DNA of 36,755 bases. Source: Candidatus Uhrbacteria bacterium (GTDB lineage Bacteria > Patescibacteriota > Patescibacteriia > 2-12-FULL-60-25). The notes below the pieces were generated by a model, which searched no databases, was not told where the DNA came from, and saw nothing but the letters and a program-made list of their open reading frames with translations. Below, one piece after another: positions 31,149 to 36,755 of the stretch (position 1 is its first letter; every line of letters begins with the position of its first letter). Position numbers and translations under genes: made by a program. The stretch lies in the NCBI GenBank assembly GCA_009691315.1, contig SICT01000002.1, positions 1 to 36,755 on the forward strand, written 5' to 3'.

Positions 31149-31448
31149 TAATTAACATCGGGGTGCATCAGAAGTGATTCTGATCCAAAAAATACGGCTA
31201 TAACGGTGAAACCGTCAGTGACACAGTGGAAGAGTCGTGTCACCCGGCAATACCGTGGGAAGTTATCGAGTCAAACTTGATAACCCCGTAACGACTGACC
31301 CGAAAGGGGAGAGTCCCGCCATCCGGTGGGGCTAATACGCCGACGCTCGCTAAAAAAACCGAGATTACGCCTCAGAACGGCTACGATCCGGAGCGAGATG
31401 AAGATATAGTCTGGACCATATGAAAATATGGAGTGAGAAGTCCGACAG
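31149..31448 (+). other. Group I intron 2 in 23S rRNA, at E. coli position 2500, ORF-less
   Basis: 300 nt between TTTGGCACCT (ending 31148) and CGATGTCGGCCC (starting 31449), which are contiguous in E. coli (U2500/C2501, peptidyl-transferase region). The 5' exon end GCACCT pairs with the internal guide GGGTGC (31161-31166), giving P1 with the diagnostic U-G pair at the splice site. The P7 3' strand AAGATATAGTC is at about 31400. The intron ends in G (31448), as required. No ORF longer than ~60 aa. A complete, minimal and probably self-splicing ribozyme. Confidence 0.9.
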
Positions 31449-31464
31449 CGATGTCGGCCCATCG

Positions 31465-31560
<96 letters not shown>

Positions 31561-31913
31561 CTGTCTACTGTGCGCGTGGAAAGTTGCGAGGGCGAATCTC
31601 TAGTACGAGAGGACCGAGATTCATAGACCTCTAGTGTGCCGGCTGTCCTACCAAGGGCACCGTCGGGTAGCTACGTCTAGCACGGATAAACGCTGAAAGC
31701 ATCTAAGCGTGAAGCCGTCCTCAAGATTAACTTTCATTATGAGGATCCTCCGAGACCAGGAGGTTGATAGGTGGTAGGTGTAAGAGTCGCAAGACTTTGA
31801 GCCGAGCCATACTAATCGTCCCATGCTTCGGCCATCTAGCTGGCCCCGTGATCGATTTACTCGATTTTACGGGGATGATGGCTGAAATTCACAAGGTGTA
31901 TAGGCTTACAATC

Positions 31914-31947
31914 TGCCTTGCACATACTACATACTGATCCGTTGTGC
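31914..31947 (+). other. 3' strand of the 23S rRNA processing stem
   Basis: TGCCTTGCACATACTACATA followed by CTGATCCGTTGTGC complements 27602-27631. It lies between the 23S end and 5S. Confidence 0.8.
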
Positions 31948-32001
31948 CACCGACTTTGCTTTTGCAATCTACAAGCCACGGTCTTGTTTTTGTGAGGCGG
32001 G

Positions 32002-32119
32002 GCCGGTGGCCCAAGCGACAAGGATACACCCGTTCCCATCCCGAACACGGCAGTTAAGCTTGTCAGCAGCGATGGTACTTGGACCCAACCCGGTCCTGGG
32101 AGAGTAGCCCGCTGCCGGA
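32002..32119 (+). rRNA. 5S ribosomal RNA
   Basis: About 118 nt. Helix I is CCGGTGGC (from 32003) with GCTGCCGG (32111-32118). Internal landmarks: CCCGTTCCCATCCCGAACACG (loop C/helix III), GCAGCGATGGTACTTGGA and GGGAGAGTAG, all as in bacterial 5S. It is 165 nt after 23S and is followed by a terminator. Ends may shift by a few bases. Confidence 0.93.
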
Positions 32120-32124
32120 TTACG

Positions 32125-32158
32125 AAAAACACTCGTCTGACGACGGGTGTTTTTGATT
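32125..32158 (+). terminator. Terminator of the rRNA operon
   Basis: AAAAACACTCGTC (32125-32137) pairs with GACGGGTGTTTTT (32142-32154) around TGAC, followed by GATTTTTT. Confidence 0.9.
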
Positions 32159-32174
32159 TTTTATACTTCCAGTC

Positions 32175-32203
32175 TTGACAAAAGGCTATTTTTCAATTAT
32201 AAC
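32175..32203 (+). promoter_or_regulatory. Promoter of orphan gene 32298
   Basis: -35 TTGACA (32175-32180), 17-bp spacer, -10 TATAAC (32198-32203). The leader of ~90 nt to the start codon holds the palindrome CCTCATGAGG (from 32269) and a CCGCCGGAGG stretch that could pair with it and cover the ribosome-binding site. Confidence 0.85.
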
Positions 32204-32297
32204 CATCAACATCAGGCTTCCCTAATGTCGGGTTGCCTGCGTCGCTCAAAACTTGAAAAGAAAAAACCCTCATGAGGTCCGCCGGAGGAATTCGTAC

Positions 32298-32762
32298 ATG
32301 GTGATCAAAATCGATATCGAAACCAAAATGAAACGACCTCGTAAGAAGGAGTACCACGGGACGATCCAGATCACGGTGGACGAACCAGCGATCATCCGAT
32401 CATTCGAGTTCGCCGTCGAGAATCCATTCGACTCAACGGTGCATCTCGTGCTGCGAAGCGACCAACGGGTCGTGGTCGATCTGAACAGCTCCAGTGAGCA
32501 GGCGTTTCTCGCTCTCACCGAGTCCCAACGATTCCTGCTCATGATGGTCAACGCAGTCGTCATAGAGAGTATCAGCACCTACGATGGTCGATTCGTTGAA
32601 AGCGACGACCGTGCGGCGATGGAAAGCTACGATAGAATCCCAAGAGAAATGGCGGCGTTTGGTGGACATGCCGCATATTCCACTCGCGCCTCCCGCGAAC
32701 TACGGCCAAAAGACGATAAGACCGTCGCTCTGGTCTGCCACGTTCTCGGCATCGCGGCCTGA
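32298..32762 (+). CDS. Orphan GC-rich protein
   Basis: 154 aa. ATG 32298 has Shine-Dalgarno GGAGGA 8 nt away; an in-frame ATG at 32253 has none. N-terminal part beta-like (YHGTIQITVDEPAIIRSFEF, STVHLVLRSDQRVVVDLNSS), middle helical (EQAFLALTESQRFLLMMVNA), end polar. No signal peptide, no recognised family. The GC3-rich codons differ from the flanking housekeeping genes. It is a full cassette: consensus promoter at 32175, private terminator at 32820, directly behind the rRNA operon. Function unknown. Confidence 0.7.
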   Translation: MVIKIDIETKMKRPRKKEYHGTIQITVDEPAIIRSFEFAVENPFDSTVHLVLRSDQRVVVDLNSSSEQAFLALTESQRFLLMMVNAVVIESISTYDGRFVESDDRAAMESYDRIPREMAAFGGHAAYSTRASRELRPKDDKTVALVCHVLGIAA

Positions 32763-32819
32763 ACGTCTCTTCACGCATCCACGCGCAAGGAGTGCATCCG
32801 TCACAACTGTGACAGATCC

Positions 32820-32850
32820 GCGCTCCCAGTCGTGTCGGGTGCGCTTTTTA
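32820..32850 (+). terminator. Intrinsic terminator of orphan gene 32298
   Basis: GCGC-T-CCC (32820-32827) pairs with GGG-T-GCGC (32837-32844), with a T-T mismatch in the stem, followed by five T and A/T. A second small hairpin GTCACA/TGTGAC precedes it. The terminator at 36691 uses the same T-T layout. Confidence 0.8.
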
Positions 32851-32926
32851 TTTTTATACGAGAGTATAGGACAACGTGTGTTTTTGATTTTTGACCTGAT
32901 CCTTTATACTACTATCGCTATTGAAT

Positions 32927-33352
32927 ATGAAAAAGAATACAGACGATAAAAAAGATATCTACGTTGATCCAAAACATGAAGAACATGCTTTTGATTTCGA
33001 TTTTTGGAGGGATAATAAAAAGCTCTGGGCTTTGAACGTACCGGTTGAGGATATGGATATTAATGAATTAAGATGGATTTTGGATGTGCCGTTTTGGGAA
33101 GATGAAAAAGGGAATATCGTGATCACGCCAAACGAAGTGATCCAGGACTTAGATCGATACCCTGACCATCGTGATCGAATACAGGCGGCTGACACCTTTT
33201 ATCCCTTAGACATTATGAAAAATAAAAAAGGAAGATGGCTTACGCTAGATGGATTACATCGTTTAGTGAAACTCATTATTGAAGGCGAGACCGTCGTTAA
33301 AGTCCGAAAAATTCCACTGGAGATGGTTCATCTAACGAAGAGAGATAATTGA
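32927..33352 (+). CDS. ParB/Srx-like domain protein
   Basis: 141 aa. After an acidic N-terminus it shows NVPVEDMDINELRWILDVPF, then a segment FYPLDIMKNKKGRWLTLDGL followed by HRLVKLIIEGETVVKVRKIP. The latter resembles the ParB/sulfiredoxin-fold core: an ILxxxGxWxxLDGxHRL strand-turn with the conserved D-G-x-H-R, then V-x-V-[KR]-x-[IV]-P. ParB-fold proteins of this kind include CTPases, nucleases and DNA-modification partners; which applies is not clear. ATG 32927 was chosen over the upstream TTG. It is 10 nt before the nucleotidyltransferase gene, forming a two-gene unit. Confidence 0.6.
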   Translation: MKKNTDDKKDIYVDPKHEEHAFDFDFWRDNKKLWALNVPVEDMDINELRWILDVPFWEDEKGNIVITPNEVIQDLDRYPDHRDRIQAADTFYPLDIMKNKKGRWLTLDGLHRLVKLIIEGETVVKVRKIPLEMVHLTKRDN

Positions 33353-33362
33353 AACATACCTT

Positions 33363-33935
33363 ATGCTCCCTGAACGTATCGCTGCCTTTTTCTCGAGATT
33401 TCCTTTGTTGATTTCAACCATCGAAAAATTAAATGCGGCTCATATCTCGTTTGCCATCGGTGGAAGTGGGTGTTTATTTTTGTTTGGGAATGAACGGGTG
33501 CCGGAGGATGCGGATATTTTATTGCCGGATGAGCGGCATGATGAGGCAGATAAAATTTTTGAGATTGAATCGTACACTCATACATCGGAAACAGAACATG
33601 TGCGCAATTCAAATCCTAGCGGTGACCACTCGATTCAACTGACGAGCCAGATCATTTTGAAAATTCAAGGAAAAGAATATCGTTTGAGCCTGACAAAAAA
33701 TGTTTTGGATCATGCGACGACGTTCGATTACCAAGGACAGACGATCACATTACTTCCCGTTGAAGACGTTTTGTTCATTAAAGCGCTTCTGCAACGTGGC
33801 GTAGATGTCGGCAAACATGACATCGAAGATATTCAACGCTTTTTAAAAATTAATCCAGCTATTGATCGTGCGTATCTTGCCTCGCGGGTTGAAGAACTTG
33901 GAGCGGAAGAAAGAGTGGGTAAAATTTTTGATTAA
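33363..33935 (+). CDS. Nucleotidyltransferase-fold protein, paired with ParB-like gene
   Basis: 190 aa. IEKLNAAHISFAIGGSGCLF and LFGNERVPEDADILLPDERH fit the nucleotidyltransferase motif G-G-S-x-x-x-x...R-x-x-x-D-x-D, with Asp-Ala-Asp as metal ligands. A second region LLPVEDVLFIKALLQRGVDV with a following GKHDIEDIQRFL is like the C-terminal part of AbiEii-type or DUF6036-type proteins. Same broad class as 10981-11484 but not closely similar. Operon with the ParB-like gene 10 nt upstream; the pairing is reminiscent of toxin-antitoxin or modification modules, which is only inference. Confidence 0.65.
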   Translation: MLPERIAAFFSRFPLLISTIEKLNAAHISFAIGGSGCLFLFGNERVPEDADILLPDERHDEADKIFEIESYTHTSETEHVRNSNPSGDHSIQLTSQIILKIQGKEYRLSLTKNVLDHATTFDYQGQTITLLPVEDVLFIKALLQRGVDVGKHDIEDIQRFLKINPAIDRAYLASRVEELGAEERVGKIFD

Positions 33936-33961
33936 AAAAAACGCGGCTTGGGGAAGACGCG
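33934..33961 (-). terminator. Intrinsic terminator of the minus-strand HExxH protein
   Basis: On the minus strand CGCG-T-CTT pairs with AAG-C-CGCG around CCCC, followed by eight T (33934-33941). It begins right at the stop codon of the gene at 33962 and overlaps the last bases of the convergent gene. Confidence 0.8.
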
Positions 33962-34993
33962 CTAAAAATGATTGAGGAGCGGAATGAGCAGGGGAGGGTT
34001 GAGTTCCGTCGGGTAGACGTACTCGCCCTTGCGCGGGCCGTCGATCGCGATTGGTGGGCCGCACGTCCGGATCGCTATCGGTGAGCGCCTGCGAACTGAG
34101 GTGTTTGACATGTCCTTGTAGCTTTTCAAGAACTCGGCAAACGCTGGGATCGCGGACTTGCTCTGACTTGCCGCGAAAGCCATCTGTTGTCCCTGTCGAG
34201 ACATGCTGCCATCCAGGACAGGGGTCGTCAGAAGTGACCTGAGATTCGGTCGGCTGGCGATCCAGCTCGCCTGATTGGTGTAGGCCAGGGCCTCGGTCAC
34301 GACCAGGAGAGTCCCGTCCAGATCCTGGCAGGTCATGGCCAGTTTTCCGAATGAGTCCTGGTACACATGGAGCGCGTCCATCATCTTGCGCTTGACGATG
34401 CCATGTGTGATCTCGTGCACCAGATGGTGAGAGATTTCTTCCGCAGACTCTCTCGCCACCATGGTAGGCCAGATCATGAGTCGATCTGCCCCGCCATCAT
34501 ATCCCATGATCGGTCCCTGAACGTTCGCGACTCTGGCCGGTGGCTCGACGATCGGAATGGTCCGATCAAGTTCCGCGATCATGCGTTGAACCTCAGGCCA
34601 CTCCCAGGCGCCCTGAACCATTGGCTGACCCAGGATCATCTCCTTGGCCTGATCGACCTTGGCTCGCAGAGCTTGATCCCGCAGGGGCGATACGCTATCC
34701 GGCGTATACGGGAAACGCTCGAACTCTTTGAAGAGTTCTGCCTGGCGAGTCACGTCTTCCGGCGACGGATGCACGGGAGCGGGTGATCCGTTCCAGCGCT
34801 CGAGCCGCGTCTCGGATACCTGTAGGGCTTGATCCGAATTCGCGCTCACGGTCGGCGGATTCTCCGTCGGTATCTGCCACCAACTGATCACGACCACGAG
34901 TGCGATGAGAACGGTGATCACGATAATGCGTCCACGGCTTTTGTTTGACCGCGGATCCTTCTTGATGTTCTTGGAACGATTGCTTTTGGACAA
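33962..34993 (-). CDS. Membrane-anchored HExxH-motif protein (putative zinc metalloprotease)
   Basis: 343 aa from TTG 34993, which has Shine-Dalgarno AGAGGTG close upstream; no ATG is suitably placed. A basic N-terminus (SKSNRSKNIKKDPRSNKSRG) precedes one membrane helix at ~23-42 (IIVITVLIALVVVISWW), so the bulk is outside. The zincin motif is SAEEISHHLVHEITHGIVKR: H-E-I-T-H at about 200-204; downstream VTEALAYTNQASW could supply the third ligand, Glu. No known family assigned. GC-rich third positions, private promoter (35027-35055) and terminator place it with the orphan cassettes. Likely exported protease, substrate unknown. Confidence 0.7.
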   Translation of the reverse strand: MSKSNRSKNIKKDPRSNKSRGRIIVITVLIALVVVISWWQIPTENPPTVSANSDQALQVSETRLERWNGSPAPVHPSPEDVTRQAELFKEFERFPYTPDSVSPLRDQALRAKVDQAKEMILGQPMVQGAWEWPEVQRMIAELDRTIPIVEPPARVANVQGPIMGYDGGADRLMIWPTMVARESAEEISHHLVHEITHGIVKRKMMDALHVYQDSFGKLAMTCQDLDGTLLVVTEALAYTNQASWIASRPNLRSLLTTPVLDGSMSRQGQQMAFAASQSKSAIPAFAEFLKSYKDMSNTSVRRRSPIAIRTCGPPIAIDGPRKGEYVYPTELNPPLLIPLLNHF

Positions 34994-35026
34994 TGGTCAC
35001 CTCTTGAATTGAGAAAGGAACGTGCA

Positions 35027-35055
35027 AGAGTAGCAAAAAAAGACCAAAAAGTCAA
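35027..35055 (-). promoter_or_regulatory. Promoter of the HExxH protein gene
   Basis: Minus strand: -35 TTGACT (35050-35055), 17-bp spacer, -10 TACTCT (35027-35032). The start codon at 34993 is ~30 nt downstream. Confidence 0.7.
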
Positions 35056-35085
35056 GCTAAGCCACATTTATCAGGAGTTATCCAC

Positions 35086-35114
35086 TCGACAGGGCTTGCA
35101 AAAAATGCTATTCT
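35086..35114 (+). promoter_or_regulatory. Promoter of the small gene at 35132
   Basis: -35 TCGACA (35086-35091), 17-bp spacer, -10 TATTCT (35109-35114). ATG follows 17 nt later, so the leader is about 10 nt. Confidence 0.55.
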
Positions 35115-35131
35115 GTATTTAACAAAAATAT

Positions 35132-35356
35132 ATGAAAAATAAACCTCATCTTGAAGATCCTCAGCGAGCTCCTGACAAATCGTGGGCAGAAATGCGGGAG
35201 GAACGAGGTTTGCCCATGCCAACAGATGGTCGCTCTTTACGGAGTGATGTCCGAGAACAGGTAGCTAAATCAGCCTCGACTCAAGGGAGCGTAAATCAAG
35301 AAGCTGTTCGTCCGAGCAGGCGCGTTAAAGGTTTTCAGGGTTCGCGATTTAAATAA
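35132..35356 (+). CDS. Small basic hypothetical protein
   Basis: 74 aa, hydrophilic and probably disordered. It begins MKNKPHLEDPQRAPDKSWAE, has MREERGLPMPTDGRSLRSDV in the middle and ends VRPSRRVKGFQGSRFK. No domain, signal peptide or helix of note. A/T-richer codons than the orphan cassettes nearby, more like the genome's core. No Shine-Dalgarno is visible, in line with a short leader. Preceded by a reasonable promoter and followed by a palindromic repeat and hairpin terminator. Confidence 0.6.
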   Translation: MKNKPHLEDPQRAPDKSWAEMREERGLPMPTDGRSLRSDVREQVAKSASTQGSVNQEAVRPSRRVKGFQGSRFK

Positions 35357-35363
35357 TTGAAAT

Positions 35364-35387
35364 AAATGGGGTCAGACCCCAATTTAC
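35364..35387. repeat. TGGGGTCAGACCCCA palindrome
   Basis: TGGGGTCAGACCCCA with flanks AAA/TTTA. This palindrome is, from memory, a recurrent intergenic (REP-like) element in many bacterial genomes. It follows the small gene by ~10 nt. Confidence 0.6.
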
Positions 35388-35409
35388 TCGTTCGACCACG
35401 AGTGTTTTT
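35386..35409 (+). terminator. Hairpin terminator of the small gene
   Basis: ACTCG (35386-35390) pairs with CGAGT (35399-35403), then GTTTTTG. A short stem of 5 bp, overlapping the end of the palindrome. Confidence 0.5.
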
Positions 35410-35415
35410 GATGTG

Positions 35416-35551
35416 TTGACACTTTCGCTTTTTTGTACAAGGATAACCGTGATTCTTGAGGGGAGGAACTCAAGGATGGCTGGCTCATCGTAGGAGATGG
35501 GCGCTGTGAGGCACAGGTTGCCTGGTTCAAAACGATTGGAGAGAGGTGGTT
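35416..35551 (+). promoter_or_regulatory. Promoter and structured leader of the helical-repeat gene
   Basis: TTGACA at 35416-35421 is a clear -35; the -10 is poor (TACAAG at 14 bp, AAGGAT at 17). The leader of ~100 nt has hairpins CTTGAG/CTCAAG and AGGCA/TGCCT and a mini-ORF at 35476-35493 (MAGSS) preceded by GGAGGA, then a 24-codon frame from ATG 35497 that runs into the gene start. These may regulate translation of the 35552 gene; this is only suggested by layout. Confidence 0.4.
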
Positions 35552-36670
35552 ATGATGGTCAAGATAAATGAGCTTCGACCAGCCGAGTTAAATTTTCTTC
35601 GAGAGGCTCGTCGTGCCGCCGCCTTGCATGGAGAAGATGTCTTCATCTTTGGGCGTAAAAACCTGCGTCTCATCACCATCACTCGCGATCCGGCCGATTT
35701 GCAACGGTTGGTCGACAGGTGGCAGCAAGTTGGTCAAGGCCGTGTCCCCGAGAACGGGGCACATCCTCTCAATGAGAAACATCCTCATGCGAAGGCGGTT
35801 CTCGCAGAGACGCTCGTTCAGGTGTACTTGGAGCTTGGACAGGTTGAAGAAGCGATCCGGATGGCGCAGACCATTCCACTCAGTGATATAGAATGTGTGG
35901 AGGCCTGGACCCATGTCTCGAGGTATCTCCACGCTCCAGAGTTTCTCATCAAGGCAAGAAGAGCTGCGTTCAATCTGATGCGGTCAGCGCAGGTCATCGC
36001 GTGGCTAAGCATTTTTGAAGTCTCAAGGGATGCCGCAGATCTTGATCGGGCATGCCAGTCCGTTGATCATTTCGAGGCGCGACATTTCTCAAATACAACC
36101 CTCTCTGCCCTGCGATTGAAACTTTTGGGGACGTATGCTTCTTCTGGAATGTTGGAAGAGGCGCGCGCCATACTGCCTCGGCTGACGGATTACGATAACC
36201 GTTGTGAGGGAGCGGCGCTCATCGCGCAAGCATCGAAAACAGTCACTGATCTCACCGCCATGTGGCGCATCGTTCTGTCATTGGGTCAACGGGACTTGCC
36301 TGTGACGGAGAGCTCTGCGCAACAAATTCTTGTCGCTTGTCTGGCCTGCAATCAGACAGGGCAGGCATACCAATTTGCCGATGTCCTCAAAGGAGAGCTC
36401 AAGTCGTTCGCCTTCGCTTTTATCGCGGCACATGCGTCTGAAGCCGAAAGAGAGGAAGCCTTCGCAAAGATGGAGCAGATGTCTGTTGTCAGAGTGGAAA
36501 GTGAGGATTGGCAGAGGAGCCGTACTCTGCTTGAGCAAGCGCGAGCTTGCATAGCCGTTGGGAAGTTGTCCGCGGCGAAGACCATCACGCTTTCCATTCC
36601 TAGTTCAGAATCTCGGTGCGAAGCCTGTCTCTTGGTTTACCAAGCAGAGGAGGCATGTCGAAATCGCTAA
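35552..36670 (+). CDS. Alpha-helical repeat (TPR-like) protein
   Basis: 372 aa from ATG 35552, which has Shine-Dalgarno GAGAGGTG a few bases upstream; ATG 35555 is also possible. The product is helical throughout, with units of 30-38 residues: AETLVQVYLELGQVEEAIRM, then LKLLGTYASSGMLEEARAIL, and LLEQARACIAVGKLSAAKTI. These match the TPR-like pattern (A-x-x-L...G-x-x-E-x-A). There is no signal peptide. Such solenoids bind other proteins; the partner is unknown. The codons are GC3-rich, and the gene has a private leader and terminator, as in the other orphan cassettes. A terminator with a T-T mismatch follows at 36691. Confidence 0.7.
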   Translation: MMVKINELRPAELNFLREARRAAALHGEDVFIFGRKNLRLITITRDPADLQRLVDRWQQVGQGRVPENGAHPLNEKHPHAKAVLAETLVQVYLELGQVEEAIRMAQTIPLSDIECVEAWTHVSRYLHAPEFLIKARRAAFNLMRSAQVIAWLSIFEVSRDAADLDRACQSVDHFEARHFSNTTLSALRLKLLGTYASSGMLEEARAILPRLTDYDNRCEGAALIAQASKTVTDLTAMWRIVLSLGQRDLPVTESSAQQILVACLACNQTGQAYQFADVLKGELKSFAFAFIAAHASEAEREEAFAKMEQMSVVRVESEDWQRSRTLLEQARACIAVGKLSAAKTITLSIPSSESRCEACLLVYQAEEACRNR

Positions 36671-36690
36671 CATGCCGTTCTTTTTTCTCG

Positions 36691-36718
36691 CGGCTCTCAT
36701 CACTGGGTGCCGTTTTTT
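36691..36718 (+). terminator. Intrinsic terminator of the TPR-like gene
   Basis: CGGC-T-CTC pairs with GGG-T-GCCG around ATCACT, followed by seven T. Same T-T mismatch layout as 32820-32850. The last 37 nt of the window hold no recognisable feature. Confidence 0.8.
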
Positions 36719-36755
36719 TGTTTTTAGATAAATGTTATTTTATGCCGCTTGCTCA

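Noticed and set aside
31271-31462. 63-aa minus-strand ORF in intron 2.
   Set aside because: It reads ribozyme core and exon antisense and shows no protein-like motif.
36671-36755. Possible next gene start near ATGCCG in the last bases.
   Set aside because: Too little sequence remains to judge any frame.

Overview
The window looks like a chromosome segment of a Candidate Phyla Radiation bacterium (Patescibacteria, probably Parcubacteria-like). This is inferred, not proven. The supporting traits are a 23S rRNA gene broken by group I introns, a 23S-5S unit with no 16S gene next to it, a TGS-less threonyl-tRNA synthetase, DUF4012 and 'baseplate J-like' membrane-anchored surface proteins, very tight packing, and many short orphan genes.

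Layout. 1-2027 is the body of a UvrD/PcrA-type helicase cut by the window edge. 2022-6039 holds an unusual cluster: a PLP enzyme with a long helical N-terminus, facing an operon of an AstE/AspA-like deacylase and a spermidine-synthase-like/FemAB-like fusion. It is followed at 6218 by a MetK homologue whose known catalytic residues look replaced. 7232-10422 encodes exported proteins: a cyclophilin lipoprotein, a C39-like protease whose linker is made by an inserted palindromic repeat, a Gmad2/GerMN-like protein and a four-helix membrane protein. 10437-13203 mixes tRNA-Gly(TCC), tRNA-Pro(TGG), a GIY-YIG protein, a nucleotidyltransferase, MazG and small orphan genes. 13273-20539 is an envelope block: GT4 glycosyltransferase, DUF4012 protein, multi-Ig-like protein, a small ORF and a baseplate-J-like protein. 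ThrRS follows.

22422-27226 is mostly on the minus strand: two tandem paralogous small genes, an orphan, a host-attachment-like protein, thymidine kinase, a PP2C phosphatase and RlmH. 27250-32158 is the rRNA unit, with a promoter and short transcript, a processing stem that encloses 23S, a 56-nt hairpin insertion, a LAGLIDADG-bearing group I intron at E. coli position 1931, an ORF-less group I intron at position 2500, then 5S and a terminator. 32175-36755 holds orphan genes, a ParB-like/nucleotidyltransferase pair, a membrane-anchored HExxH protein and a helical-repeat protein.

Two themes stand out. First, many short GC-rich genes of unknown function sit between housekeeping genes, often with their own -35/-10 promoter (usually 17-bp spacing), a strong Shine-Dalgarno and a private terminator; they behave like stand-alone cassettes. 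Second, several families of small palindromic repeats are scattered between genes, and one lies inside a coding sequence. The best candidate for an undescribed pathway is the PLP enzyme/deacylase/aminopropyltransferase-GNAT/MetK-like group. All assignments are by eye from motifs; no search was run.
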